From Eukaryota sp. TZLM1-RC (Eukaryota > Metamonada: BaSk clade): DNA of 64,000 nt. The DNA lies in the NCBI GenBank assembly GCA_040285825.1, contig JAUPSS010000003.1, positions 744,001-808,000 on the forward strand, in the 5' to 3' direction. A program made the position numbers and the translations under genes. Below are positions 33,121 through 43,865 of the stretch, in pieces. Every line of letters starts with the position of its first letter. Position 1 is the first letter of the stretch. The notes beneath the pieces are model-generated. The model did no database searches, was not told where the DNA came from, and saw only the letters and a program-made list of their open reading frames with translations.

Positions 33121-36100
33121 ATGGCCAACCCCATTGTCAACTCTCATACTGGCAAGGTTTCCCTCACCAGCCATAAGCCTATCTTCCCACGAGTACCATG
33201 TACAACACCTCTTTCTCCATTCTCCTCCCTTCATTTAGCAATTTCATCTCATTTCTCCAGCATAACTCCTTCCAAAGGAGCTGCCGGGCCCCTTGATGAA
33301 CTCCACCAACTTTGTGTTCCCCCTTTCACTGCTCGTGAGCTTGATCACTTACCTTCTCTCCCTCCATTACCCACAGTTCGGTTCTCCCGTGACCCTGTCA
33401 ATGGTTCAATCATTGGCACTTCAACCACTACTCAATCTGATTCCCTTGACCCCAACTCTTCTTCTTCCATCAATAGAAAATCCTTGCCCCTTCACAAAAG
33501 AGCCAAGGGTTCAGTGGACTCTGTTCCATTTGCCCCTGCTTCCTCCTCTGTTTCTTCATCTTCTCAACCAACCCCAGTTACCCCAACCTCTGATCCTTCC
33601 GTTCTCCTCACCCCTCCCCTTCTCACCACCCTCTCTGGTCTTCCACCAGGTATCGATCAACCAGAAGAAGCCCCAAAGGAATTGGTTAGGCCAATTTCAA
33701 AACTTCAAGCCGTCAACCAGTCCGATCTTCAAGCCACTCTTGATGCAATTAACTATTCTAGAATGGCAGTTGATATTCCAGAGGTTGAATATGATTTTGA
33801 GTTGTTATCTGACAATGCAATTCGATCAAAAACAAAAGATTTAAAGAAAAGTCAAGCAAAGTCAGGGTCACTAATGTTGACTTTGGAAGACCATGACGAG
33901 ATTGATGACGTGGAGATGGAAAAAGTGGGGGAAAGTCAGTCAAAATCAGAAGAATCACAAGGACCAATTGGTTTCTCCAGTATTGATCAAGAATTTGATG
34001 AAATTTTCGAGGACGAGCTCGACCTAATCTCTTCTACATCGGCAACTAGGTCAAAAACCAGGTGGGCTAGCTTTGACCAATCAAATGTTTCTAATTTCAA
34101 TCAATTAATCTCTGCTCCTGCGCTAACCTTTAATTTTGAATTAGATGTGTTTCAAAAAAGGGCCATTCTTAAATTAGAAGAAGGGAAAAATGTTTTTGTT
34201 GCTGCCCATACCAGTGCAGGGAAAACAGTCGTTGCTGAATATGCAATCGCAATGTCCAGAACCGTAGGAGCAAAAGCTATCTACACAAGTCCAATAAAGT
34301 CTTTATCCAATCAGAAATACCGTGACTTTCGGGATAAGTTTGGTGACGTTGGCATAATGACAGGCGACGTGTCTCTTAACCCTACTGCCAGTTGCTTAAT
34401 CATGACGACGGAGATTTTAAGGAATCTTTTGTATAGAGGCGCTGATGTGATTAGAGACGTTTCCTTTGTCATTTTTGATGAATGTCACTACCTTAATGAC
34501 CCTGAAAGAGGTGTCGTTTATGAAGAGTGTCTTATTCTGCTCCCCAGCACTGTTCAGAGTGTTCTTCTTTCTGCAACTGTTCCTAATCTTCTGGAGTTTG
34601 CTGAATGGGTTGGTAGAATTCAAAAGAAGGAAGTTTGTATTAGCACCACTAGTTACCGTCCGGTTCCTCTGCAGTACTTCTTGACTACTGGAACAACAAA
34701 ACCAATAAGAATAATAGATGAAAATGGCAATTTTGATAAGAATTCATTCAAAAAAGCCAAGGAAATTGTTAATTCAAAAGGAAAACTCTCCCCTCAGTGG
34801 GTTCCTTTGATTAACTTCCTGAAGGCTAGCAGTATGTTACCTTGTTTAATATTTTGTTTTTCTAAAAAGGGTTGTGAAAGAGTGGCTGATGAATTGTCTT
34901 GCATTGATTTCCAAATTGATTCGTCTTTTGTTCATTTTTTTATAAAAAGAGCATTAAGTAAAAGAATTTCTCCAATGGATCAAAATTTACCCCAAATTCT
35001 TCGTGTTTCTGACCTTTTGTCTCGTGGCATTGGAGTTCACCATGCAGGATTACTCCCAATACTGAAGGAGATAACAGAAATGCTTTTCCAAAAAGGCTAT
35101 CTCAAAGTCCTCATCTGTACTGAAAGCATGGCCATGGGGGTCAATCTACCTGCAACTAGCGTCATCTTTGCTGGACTGAGAAAACACGATGGGGTCGAGT
35201 TTAGATATCTTTTACCTTCTGAATTCACCCAAATATCTGGGAGGGCTGGCAGAAGAGGGTTAGATTCAGTAGGTAACGTGTTGATGGCGATCTGGGATGA
35301 TCTACCGGATGAACCCACATTAATGTCTATAGTTAAGGGAAAACCTACTCAGTTACACAGTCAGTTTCGGTTAACTTACAATATGATTTTAAAGTTGATG
35401 AGGACAAAGACTTTAAGAATAGAGGAGATGCTCAGGAATTCATTCTCTGAACATCATTTAAGCAAGTTGATACCTTCTTACAAGAAAACTTTGATGAAAA
35501 TGCAATCAAAATTAGATTCGTTACCCCAAATTGATTGTCCTTATGGTTGTAATGAGGTTATTGAAGAATATTATACTTGTAATTATAGAATATCAAATAT
35601 TGACTCAACTATAAGTCAATTAGCTATTGAAAAGGACTCTAGTTTATTAAGACCTGGAGTTTTTGTCCTGGTCAGTCATCGACAGCATTTTGACCTAGGA
35701 CTTGTCTTGACCGTGAGTCAGGGTAACGTGGCACTTTTATTATTTGAATCTAATACTGGAATTAATCCTTATTTAAAGTTTGATTTGAAAAACACAAATT
35801 GCGATAAATTCTCTGAAGTCACTCTTCCACTGAGTTCAGTTGTTCTTATTTCCAGGAATTCCATAACTGTCAACCCTGTCCAAGCTATGAGGAAGCCTTT
35901 AAACCAAAAGGTGTTGAATAATTGGGTCTTAAATACTAGAATTGTGCTTGAATCAAATGAGTTAAAATGGCATGACGGAAAGAGTTTAAAACTTGATTGC
36001 GATCTTGATTATTCTGATTTGATTGCATCACGGGTACAGTTACAATCACGAGCTGAATCTTTATTTTCCCATCAGTGTCCCAGACTTTGCGATGAATTTC

Positions 36101-36777
36101 CTATAGTCTCAACTCAAATGATGTGCAGGCAAAATCTCAAGGAACTGCAAGATCGTCTTTCAGATGCTGCACTCTCTTTGATACCAGACCTTGAAGGACG
36201 CACTCAGATTCTGCAAGCCCTCAACTACATTGATGAAGAACGGAATGTGCTACTTAAGGGAAGAGTGGCTTGTGAATTGAACACTGTTGAAGATTTAATT
36301 ATAACCGAAATGATTTTTGAAAACATTCTTCAAAAATTGTCTCCTCCTGAAGCGGCTTCTCTTCTTTCTCTTTTCATTGCTCCCAAGTCCCGACACCCTC
36401 CATCATTTGAATTACCAGAATCATTGCTCAATGCCAAGAATGAACTACTGAGTACGGCTATACGTCTGGGTACCATTGAAAAGGAATATGGGTTTGATGT
36501 AGATGCAAAAACATTTGTTTCTCAGAAGCTCTCCTGGTCACTAATGGATGTAGTTTACCATTGGGCGAACGGAGAATCCTTTGAGTCTATTGTACAATTC
36601 ACTGACATTCCTGAGGGTACAATAGTTAGATCTATCCTTAGGCTTGATGAAACTTGTAGGGATGTGCGGAATGCAGCTTTTGTTATTGGTGATAGAACAC
36701 TTTCGCTGTTGATGGAAGAGGTGTCAAGAGCCATCAGGAGAGATATAGTATTTGCTGCCAGCTTGTATCTGTCTTGA
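33121..36777 (+). CDS. SKI2: Ski2-type DExH RNA helicase
   Basis: Ski2 feeds mRNA into the cytoplasmic exosome as part of the Ski complex. 1218 residues. The N-terminal 330 residues are Ser/Pro-rich and acidic. The helicase core starts at FELDVFQKRAILKLEEG, then AHTSAGKT (motif I), TSPIKSLSNQKYRDF, MTGD, DECHYLND (motif II, Cys in the third place), LSATVPN, HHAGLLP, ATSVIFAG and QISGRAGRRG (motif VI). An arch-like insertion region and a C-terminal DSHCT-like domain (LKGRVACELNTVEDLIITEM) follow. The FELD-x-FQK and SLSNQKYRDF signatures fit Ski2 better than Mtr4. The same window encodes the exosome cap subunit RRP40. Confidence 0.92.
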   Translation: MANPIVNSHTGKVSLTSHKPIFPRVPCTTPLSPFSSLHLAISSHFSSITPSKGAAGPLDELHQLCVPPFTARELDHLPSLPPLPTVRFSRDPVNGSIIGTSTTTQSDSLDPNSSSSINRKSLPLHKRAKGSVDSVPFAPASSSVSSSSQPTPVTPTSDPSVLLTPPLLTTLSGLPPGIDQPEEAPKELVRPISKLQAVNQSDLQATLDAINYSRMAVDIPEVEYDFELLSDNAIRSKTKDLKKSQAKSGSLMLTLEDHDEIDDVEMEKVGESQSKSEESQGPIGFSSIDQEFDEIFEDELDLISSTSATRSKTRWASFDQSNVSNFNQLISAPALTFNFELDVFQKRAILKLEEGKNVFVAAHTSAGKTVVAEYAIAMSRTVGAKAIYTSPIKSLSNQKYRDFRDKFGDVGIMTGDVSLNPTASCLIMTTEILRNLLYRGADVIRDVSFVIFDECHYLNDPERGVVYEECLILLPSTVQSVLLSATVPNLLEFAEWVGRIQKKEVCISTTSYRPVPLQYFLTTGTTKPIRIIDENGNFDKNSFKKAKEIVNSKGKLSPQWVPLINFLKASSMLPCLIFCFSKKGCERVADELSCIDFQIDSSFVHFFIKRALSKRISPMDQNLPQILRVSDLLSRGIGVHHAGLLPILKEITEMLFQKGYLKVLICTESMAMGVNLPATSVIFAGLRKHDGVEFRYLLPSEFTQISGRAGRRGLDSVGNVLMAIWDDLPDEPTLMSIVKGKPTQLHSQFRLTYNMILKLMRTKTLRIEEMLRNSFSEHHLSKLIPSYKKTLMKMQSKLDSLPQIDCPYGCNEVIEEYYTCNYRISNIDSTISQLAIEKDSSLLRPGVFVLVSHRQHFDLGLVLTVSQGNVALLLFESNTGINPYLKFDLKNTNCDKFSEVTLPLSSVVLISRNSITVNPVQAMRKPLNQKVLNNWVLNTRIVLESNELKWHDGKSLKLDCDLDYSDLIASRVQLQSRAESLFSHQCPRLCDEFPIVSTQMMCRQNLKELQDRLSDAALSLIPDLEGRTQILQALNYIDEERNVLLKGRVACELNTVEDLIITEMIFENILQKLSPPEAASLLSLFIAPKSRHPPSFELPESLLNAKNELLSTAIRLGTIEKEYGFDVDAKTFVSQKLSWSLMDVVYHWANGESFESIVQFTDIPEGTIVRSILRLDETCRDVRNAAFVIGDRTLSLLMEEVSRAIRRDIVFAASLYLS

Positions 36778-37187
36778 ATTGGAATGGTTTGGGTAATGTT
36801 TCTTGATAAACCAATTCTTTAACCAATTCTTTCTAGAGGGAATGAACACCAATCAATAGACTCTAATATATAAAATAGATGAATGAAAAGTAGATAAATA
36901 ATAAATAGTTGGCTGTGCTTTGTAGCGGATTAGTATTGTATTCTGTTGATTAAGTCAACAATCAAAAATAATTTATGACCTAAATTTACCAACATTTATT
37001 TGTTGTACAAATTTCTACTGGAATTAAATATTTGGATAATTCTGGCCTCCGTCTGTCAAGACCTAATATCAATACAAAAGCTAAATTTAATTTGAGTTAC
37101 ATGTAATAAAATGTCAAGACTCTGGGATTTTTTTACATTGGGATTTGTCGATTTGGATTCTATATCAAGACATACTACTCTCTCCTA
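36778..37187. other. Intergenic between SKI2 and the importin-alpha-like gene
   Basis: AT-rich with several AATAAATA-like motifs near 36898 that could serve SKI2 polyadenylation. No coding or RNA gene seen. Confidence 0.4.
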
Positions 37188-38717
37188 ATGACTCCCAGTC
37201 ATCTCGCCGTTGGTGGTGCTGGTGTTGGTGATGCTGGTGCTGGTGCTTCTGACACCTCTGGAAAGCTCTCTGATTCCTACTTTGCATCTCTTGACCCCAA
37301 CAGTTTACATTCTTTAAATGATGTTGATCCAACTCGTGTTGCTGAATACGCAGAGATCTTTGATAGCTCTTTTGATAATGCTAAGCTCTACGCAGCTAGA
37401 GCCTTACGTTTGCTTCTATCGGATGTTCCAGACAACATTTCACAAGTCTTTAGTGCGATGGTTAATAGTTCAATCATTTACTCTATCTTGGACTATATAA
37501 ACCAGCATACTGCCAATGTTGACTCTGTTAACAATGAAACATGCATCTTTGAGTGTACCTGGGTTCTCACCAACTTGTTTAGCACTGTGTTCTCTGTTGA
37601 TTATATTGATGAAGAAACTTATTATGACGTAATTCAAGCCTTGTGCAATCACATATCTGTCAGTACCAATGTGCAAATTAGGGCGCAAATTATTTGGTGT
37701 ATAAGTAACATTGTTTCTGATGGCATTAGTTATAGACAAGATGCCCTACATTATGGAATTCTTGATTCTGCCATCTCTATCTTTAAACACTTCTTTGATT
37801 TGGAGTGTTGGTCCGAATTGCTCGATGTTTCATTTATCTTTGCTAATCTATGTAGAAACAAACCTCATCCGTCACCTGCGGTTTTGAAACAAATTAAAGA
37901 GGAAATTTTGGAATTGGTTTTTTACCACATCGACAACGACAACTCTGAATTAATCCACAATTCTGAGTCTTTTAAATCTGTGGTGATAGAACTATGCCAT
38001 TGCTTGCTATTCCTTACTGATGAAATAAGCGAAGTAGTTGAATTTTTCAACAAGAAATTCGTAACCACTATTTATTTTATGTTTACTCAATTCGACTTCG
38101 TAAAACCTATTTTAATCAAAGTCTTTGGTAATTTCTTTTCGGGGGATAGCTGGATTAATGATTTTCTAGTGGAAGGTGGTCTTGTTGTTAAGCTTATTGA
38201 AGAATTGGTTGAGATAACTGAAGCTGATAATTCGAAAGTAAATTTAAAATCGCTATTGTGGGTTTTTTCAAATATGTTAGCAGATTCTGCTCACAATATA
38301 GAAATTTGTCTTGATCATCAATTGGATTCTACATTGCTTGGTTTGTTTCATTCCAATCAAGAACTTAGGATCCACAAAGAGTTGCTTTTTTGTTTTATCA
38401 ACATTGTTGAGGTTGGCACGAGTAGCCAAGTATTCAAAGTTGTTAGTGGAGGTCTTTTAGAAGCTTTGATCAACAAAATCAATCATTTTGATGACGCTTC
38501 TTCTTTTGAACTTTCCTTTACCATAATTACTTTTGTAATGCGAAGAAACATTGAATTTTCTACTGAGCAGGTTCAGTCATTGAAAAATATTCTGAGATTT
38601 GGTGAAATTGTCGAGTTTTTCGCAACATTGGAACAGAATTTTATTGAACATCCAATACCAGATGTTGAAACTGTCGTTGAAGAAATATCAACCTTGTATA
38701 ATGAATTAGTTGGTTAG
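37188..38717 (+). CDS. Importin-alpha-like armadillo-repeat protein lacking an evident IBB domain
   Basis: Importin alpha binds nuclear localisation signals through armadillo repeats and importin beta through a basic N-terminal IBB domain. This 509-residue protein has importin-alpha-like repeats: FECTWVLTNLFSTVF, QIRAQIIWCISNIVSDG (compare the family 'Q-x-VWALGNIAGD') and LKSLLWVFSNMLADS. The usual Trp-Asn pairs in the repeats are mostly W-x-x-x-N or F-x-x-N. The N-terminus is a Gly/Ala run (GGAGVGDAGAGA) followed by an acidic segment, with no Arg/Lys-rich IBB. It may be a divergent paralogue or bind cargo differently. Start ATG 37188 is the first in frame. Confidence 0.72.
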   Translation: MTPSHLAVGGAGVGDAGAGASDTSGKLSDSYFASLDPNSLHSLNDVDPTRVAEYAEIFDSSFDNAKLYAARALRLLLSDVPDNISQVFSAMVNSSIIYSILDYINQHTANVDSVNNETCIFECTWVLTNLFSTVFSVDYIDEETYYDVIQALCNHISVSTNVQIRAQIIWCISNIVSDGISYRQDALHYGILDSAISIFKHFFDLECWSELLDVSFIFANLCRNKPHPSPAVLKQIKEEILELVFYHIDNDNSELIHNSESFKSVVIELCHCLLFLTDEISEVVEFFNKKFVTTIYFMFTQFDFVKPILIKVFGNFFSGDSWINDFLVEGGLVVKLIEELVEITEADNSKVNLKSLLWVFSNMLADSAHNIEICLDHQLDSTLLGLFHSNQELRIHKELLFCFINIVEVGTSSQVFKVVSGGLLEALINKINHFDDASSFELSFTIITFVMRRNIEFSTEQVQSLKNILRFGEIVEFFATLEQNFIEHPIPDVETVVEEISTLYNELVG

Positions 38718-38857
38718 TTTATCAGAAAATTGTGCATATAAAAAGTAGAAATTTCAATAATAATCGAAAATCACAAAAAACAAAAGATAATAGATACAAA
38801 AAGTTACAAAAACATCAAATGCCCACAGGGTCAGCACCAGTAAGAGAAATTGATTGA

Positions 38858-39573
38858 TCAACTGCTTGAAAACTGTTTTAAAGCTTCATCTACAATGACT
38901 TCTTGTTGCTTAGTGGAGGTAACTTCACCAACCTTTTTTAGAATATTAGCAACAAACAATGTAACTTGACACGAAGGCGAATTAATCCAAATTTTACCAT
39001 TAAGTCCAACAGCAAGTTCAAACGACAGTGACTTTCCTAATTTGGAAACTGGCCCTTCCTTGCTTCGGAGTACCTTCCTACAGAAGGAAATGGGGACATT
39101 CACAAGATAACCTCCTGTGAGATGTCCAAAACCATCAGCTTTTCCTTCAGTGGAAAGGCAAGAGAGTTCAGTTTCAACGTCTGGACCAACAATAGAGGTA
39201 ACCCTGCAGTAGATAAGAGCATTGACCTAAGATAAGAGAATGCAGAAAGACATACAGGAATATCAGGTCGATTCTTCTTTGTGTAACTTTCGAATTCAGT
39301 AAAAGGCAGCATCGCATACTCAGTAGCATCGATATCTACCTTGAAGTTTTCGGATAACCTGTCCACAATGACACCAATGACGAAATCATGAGCAGAAGGT
39401 ATGTACTTTGAAGGGGAAGAGATAAGAACACAGGAATTGCCTTTCATCAAAAACTTTCCAGGTTGTTCAGCGATGATCTTGTCATTGTGAATGCGAAGGC
39501 CGGTTGAAATGGGAGTCTTACCTTCGGGAGGAAGTTGATGTACAGTTTCTCCTGGAAGTACAAAGTCAGGCAT
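38858..39573 (-). CDS. RRP40: Exosome cap subunit RRP40 (EXOSC3), one 29-nt intron
   Basis: RRP40 is an S1/KH RNA-binding subunit of the exosome cap. Exons 39573-39256 and 39226-38858 join across a 29-nt GTATGT...TTAG intron (39227-39255), giving 228 residues. The first exon has VLPGETVHQLP and the S1-like part (SSPSKYIPSAHDFVIGVI, FESYTKKNRPDIP). The second exon begins VNALIYCRVTSIVGPDVET and carries LNGKIWINS, matching the RRP40 KH signature G-x-NG-x-W. An upstream in-frame ATG at 39618 would add 15 residues; MPDFVLPG fits the family better. It is divergent from a small ORF at 39645. Confidence 0.92.
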
Positions 39574-39644
39574 ATGTTGAGAGTACAAAGTGTCAAAGTG
39601 ATTTTCCAATTTACACACTTTTTTCTTTGCTTTGTATTAATTCC

Positions 39645-39818
39645 ATGGAAAGAGCTGGAATCAAAATGTGCAGAACAGAGACAAATCACCATTTAGGACA
39701 AAAACAACAGACACGACATAACCAAATTGAAATTGATCTTGACGTAGGAATTCCGTCTGTTCAAGACCAACGAAGTGGTTTCAAGAAGGTTATTCTGTTG
39801 AAGGGTACAAAAAAGTAG
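39645..39818 (+). CDS. Small basic protein of unknown function (57 aa)
   Basis: An ATG-initiated frame 72 bp upstream of RRP40 on the other strand. It is basic and hydrophilic (MERAGIKMCRTETNHHLGQ ... SGFKKVILLKGTKK). I recognise no family. The position in a divergent pair, as for other genes here, makes it plausible, but it could be chance or the first exon of a spliced gene. Confidence 0.35.
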   Translation: MERAGIKMCRTETNHHLGQKQQTRHNQIEIDLDVGIPSVQDQRSGFKKVILLKGTKK

Positions 39819-40451
39819 ATAAGATAATATATACTTCAGTATTGTGTTGTTTCTTTCAAGCCATAGTAATATTCAGCTTCAAAACACCTCCTAGTTTTGA
39901 AGCTGTAAACAACAATAGCTTTACACGCATTTACCGCTTGCTGTTCACGGAAATATGTCTTTTAAAATTTCTGTCAATTACAATCTGACCCAATCACATA
40001 TTCACGTTTCAACTTTATTTGATGACGTAATAGCCAATTATTCAAACTAATTACAAGAACACTTTGATGTGCATCTTTTCAGAGTTTTCAACAATTTAAC
40101 AGAAAGAAGATCAAATGTTGATCAAATGGCCAAAGGTTCTGAAGAACATCACTACCTCATTTTAACATTGTAGTTATCAACGTTTCTTGATAATTAGTAG
40201 TAAATGCAATAAGCATAATTTTGAAAGATTTTTAATCGAAAAGTTGAATCTGTTCCACTGACGAATTTTATCTTATATCTTCAAAAATACCGGAATTAAA
40301 AAGTACCAGAAAAGGAATTAATTATTTATCAAAAAGTTAATCGCAAATCTAAAATCACCCCGACATCTATCGACAATTCGTAATGAATCAACCTGCAAAA
40401 TATTACTAATGCTATTCATTTAAACTTAGTAATTTGCTGGCCTCATTTCCA
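39819..40451. other. Intergenic, nothing recognised
   Basis: AT-rich, stops in all frames, no RNA gene motif noticed. Confidence 0.4.
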
Positions 40452-40868
40452 ATGTCCCAGACCCTCCTCTGGATTACACTATTAGCATTCTTTGTCTATC
40501 ACTTGTATTTCGTTCACATGATACGAACGAAGCTACAAAAATTGGAAACGATTGGTGAACCAAATAGACCAATACTAAGAACTCCTGTGAGTGAAATAGG
40601 TTCTCCTATCTTTCTGCTCAGTCCATCTACGCCTTCTAGAAAATTTCCCAAGCCACCACGAACTTCAGTTGAGGAAATATTCCCACAATCCACTGTGATT
40701 TCTGAGAAGTGTGTTTCTTGTAATAATGGTATTTCAAATGTTACATTGATACCGTGTAGACATCGAGTATATTGTTGGTTTTGTATTGACAGCGTGGTTG
40801 AGCTAAGTAATGGTTGTCCAATAAGTTTCTGCAGACAAAGAGTTGCAAGTTTCAAGGTTGATCCATGA
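40452..40868 (+). CDS. Membrane-anchored RING finger protein
   Basis: 138 residues. ATG 40452 gives MSQTLLWITLLAFFVYHLYF, one hydrophobic segment that could be a signal anchor. A Pro/Ser-rich linker follows. The C-terminal 50 residues form a RING-HC-like motif: CVSC, then IPCRHRVYCWFC, then CPISFCRQRV. Layout and spacing resemble MUL1/IAP-type C-terminal RINGs. A likely small E3 ubiquitin ligase on an internal membrane; the target is unknown. The last metal-ligand pair (CPISFC) has four residues instead of two between its cysteines, so zinc binding could be altered. Confidence 0.65.
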   Translation: MSQTLLWITLLAFFVYHLYFVHMIRTKLQKLETIGEPNRPILRTPVSEIGSPIFLLSPSTPSRKFPKPPRTSVEEIFPQSTVISEKCVSCNNGISNVTLIPCRHRVYCWFCIDSVVELSNGCPISFCRQRVASFKVDP

Positions 40869-41429
40869 AGTTCTTTTGAATAATTGTCCGAATCTCTGTA
40901 GCAGGTTTACCAAACATATAAAGGTCGTTAAAAGTCAAGTTCATGCTGTCAAGGGGATTCAGCTCCACAAATTTAACATTTTTTGCTGTAGTGATCACAT
41001 AAGGAGAATTTTTGTATCAATAATTTAATTTTAACACAATAGTAGAATTCTATCTGTAAAGTGACTTTAGTATTAATTTATTTGGTATTGATATTACTTG
41101 AGCAATAACTCGTAACCATCCATACATTTTCTCCATGTTCTGGCACTTGTCTTAAACGTCATTCTTTTACTCTGGCTCCAGACTCACTCCTAAATACAAA
41201 AAAACCAATTAAGCACTACTGAAAATGTCTCTGATATTTATTTTTCGGTATTCAGACAATCTCTTGTCAATTTGATATGAATAACCAACCTTTTTTGCCT
41301 GATTGCTTTTCAATTCTAATATTCAAGTCACTCAAGAAGGTCTTATAGCTGAACCTGTGGAAGACTATGATGAGGAAGATGAAGATGATGATTCAGACCA
41401 ATGATCCTTCAATTCACTCCAGCCAAATA
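40869..41429. other. Intergenic, nothing recognised
   Basis: No supported gene. An acidic stretch (about 41345-41400, DYDEEDEDDDSD) lies in a plus-strand frame just before the exonuclease remnant and may be its decayed N-terminal part. Confidence 0.35.
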
Positions 41430-41860
41430 TTGGCAGTGACCCAATAGTTACGATTTCATGTGGTGTTACCTCAACTCAGAAACACATAAATGAGTCTAAC
41501 GTTTATTATCATTTGTTTCATTGGAATGAAAATTCTTTTATTACATCAAGTTCAACAACAGAACACAGAACAGATGAATTGCAGATAATAATTTCGTTAT
41601 TCAATTGCTTATCATCAACTCAACCTGATGTTATTGTTGGATTCAATTCAACCTTATTTGATCTACCGTCAATATATGCACGGTTAGAAATATTAGGTTC
41701 AGGTGTTGCAAATTTCGAAACAAACAAATTGAAAGGGCATTATCTTACCCATTATGATAAGAAGTTTAATGGTCCAAATATGTTCGATCTTTTTACTGTT
41801 ATTCAGGATAAATTTCTAAAATCATAGGTGGGAACAATTTAAATAATTTTTGGGCAAAAA
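41430..41860 (+). pseudogene. Family-B-polymerase-like exonuclease remnant (copy B)
   Basis: The plus-strand frame reads SDPIVTISCGV, then HRTDELQIIISLFNCL and QPDVIVGFNSTLFDLPSIYARL. The last is a clear Exo II motif of family B polymerases (P-D-x-I-x-G-x-N-x-x-x-FD-x-P), the best preserved of the four copies. The frame ends at a TAG (41825). Fanzor-derived sequence begins within about 300 bp on the same strand. Confidence 0.68.
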
Positions 41861-43272
41861 AATACAGTAATTCCAGCTGATAAACATAAGTTAACTGAAA
41901 ACTTTTCTTATGATTCGGCCTCACGAATCTCCAAATGCGAATTTGAGGTTCCTTCCCCCAAAAAAATAGACCAATTCTTCCAAAACTCAATTAAATCACA
42001 ACATAGAGAACAACATAATCAATTCAATTCAAAAGAAGAAACCTGTTTGGTAAAAATTATTTCACAAAACAACAAAAGTCTAGGGATGTTTATTGAAGTG
42101 ACGACTCAATGGAAAAATTAGCATCTTTAATTCTAAAAGATTAGTTGCAGCAGATCCAAATGAATATGATATGATTCATGCTGTTTCAAAAAAATTAAAC
42201 CAAGCTGATTGCTACACAAAACTTTCAATTGATAAAGATGAAGTTGAGCAGAATGAGGAAACAAACCACAGAAAAAGTGCAAAAAAGAAGACATTCCTAA
42301 TATTGACTCCTTTTTTACTCAAGGTGAACGAAATTGTTCGCTAGGTTTTTTAAAAAATCGGAAAGATGCAAAGAAACGGCAAGATGAATACTTCTTCCAC
42401 GGCAATACGGAAAGTCATAGCGGGAAAATGAGGAAACAATCAAAATCAACCATTTTAGAGGAATTTTGTGAGTAATTTAATGCAAAATCAATGTTATAAT
42501 CAAAACTTGGAATTTTATAACCAAGAACAATATCGAAAACAAAGGTTTTCTCACCACATCCTCTTAACAAAAAGGTAACATGAAGCTCATCCGGAAAATT
42601 AACCAAAAATTTGTCAAACCTGGGGACTACATCTAGTGATCACTAGTGACTGGGACTAAAGAATCAGGTTTGGAAAGTAAACAAAAGTACCCATCTGAAG
42701 GTACAACACAATATAAGAAAAGTATTGACACAAACCAATTACCCTGTTTAGTTTATGAGGCATTTACTTCAAAAAGATGTCATAAATGTAGAAAATCAGA
42801 CGGGAGATTCATGTAAGAAAGAAGAATTGGAAGTTACATATAGATTAAAATAATGGAAAAAAGGCAAAAAAGAAAGCAAAAGTAAAAGAGAAATTAGAGG
42901 AAGCAATGAAATCAAGAGAAGGCTTAGTCATAGAAATGAGTAAGAATGAACCAAGACGTCAAGCAAAAGCATTAGAAAGTGTAACCAACAAGAGGATAAG
43001 AAAATGAATTTCAAAGGCTCTTGGAAAACGATGAATTGGGCAACTATAAAGTTCGTCAAGTAGTTCCATGGGGTCTGAGGCAGTGTAATCAATGCAAAAC
43101 GATGTGGAATCGAGATACTAATTATGCTCTAAATATTCTGATGTTGGCTGAAGACATTCTGGATGGAAGAGAGAGATCAGAGGTGTTGAGGAGACAACAG
43201 TCTCAAACAAATGTAATTGAACCCCCTGATGCAAGCCTGAAGAACCAAACCTCAATACATTATCACGAGTAG
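41861..43272 (+). pseudogene. Fanzor pseudogene, copy B
   Basis: Broken plus-strand frames keep the nuclease landmarks in order. RuvC-I reads LVAADPNEYDMIHAV (Asp codon at 42153), in the style of the AADPGKSDLLYF of copy C. About 600 bp on, CLVYEAFTSKRCHKC carries the E-x-F-TS-x-x-C-x-x-C pattern (about 42744-42790). At 43077-43125 comes LRQCNQCKTMWNRDTNYALNI, the second Cys pair plus an intact RuvC-III motif. Many stops separate them. The central part has decayed most. It sits 90 bp upstream of VPS55. Confidence 0.75.
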
Positions 43273-43364
43273 CGAAAGCGAAAGTATAGTTTTGAAGTAA
43301 CTATCAAACAGAGGGTATCAAAAAAGTATTTGGTACACCTATTCAATTGCTCTCGTTGGTCAGA

Positions 43365-43742
43365 ATGGGTAAACTTCTTTCTTCATTAGTCTGTGCAATC
43401 GTTGGTGCACTTGGACTCATCGCTGTGTTCTATGCCGCAGTTACTTGGCGTGAATACGGCCTTCTTCTCATTCTTGCCTTTGGTGTTCTCTCTCCTTTGG
43501 CTGAACTAGTGACCAAGGCTGATGACTCTTTCGGTGAACCTGACGGTTTTGTCATAATGGGCAAATTCGTCACCGCTGCCCTTGCCACCAGTGGATTTTG
43601 CCTCCCTATCCTTCTTTTCCACATAGAAAAGATAGAGGGTTTGCCATTAGCAATTGGATTAGTTGGTGCCTTCTTGTTTTATTCATCCATCTTCCTCTTT
43701 GTTGAAAAGTTCGCCCCAGATGGGGATAAGTTTTCGTTTTAA
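43365..43742 (+). CDS. VPS55: Vps55/LEPROT family endosomal membrane protein
   Basis: Vps55 works in transport from late endosome to vacuole/lysosome, together with Vps68 in yeast. The first ATG is 43365, giving 125 residues. Four hydrophobic segments are evident (starting LVCAIVGALGLIAVF, GLLLILAFGVLSPLAEL, FVTAALATSGFCLPILLF, GLVGAFLFYSSIFLFV), the family topology. ILAFGVLSPLAE and SGFCLPILLFH match the conserved 'LSP' and 'GLP' regions of Vps55/LEPROT. No intron. It is convergent with the ARS2-like gene, 123 bp away. Confidence 0.85.
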   Translation: MGKLLSSLVCAIVGALGLIAVFYAAVTWREYGLLLILAFGVLSPLAELVTKADDSFGEPDGFVIMGKFVTAALATSGFCLPILLFHIEKIEGLPLAIGLVGAFLFYSSIFLFVEKFAPDGDKFSF

Positions 43743-43865
43743 TGTCTCATTTGTATGCAGTGTTTAGTTGAATGTATATACAGTGTTTCTTTTACAGATT
43801 TGTTAATTCAGACTACAACATTTATTAATAAATTCGTGATGATATATACTTATAAATCGATATTA

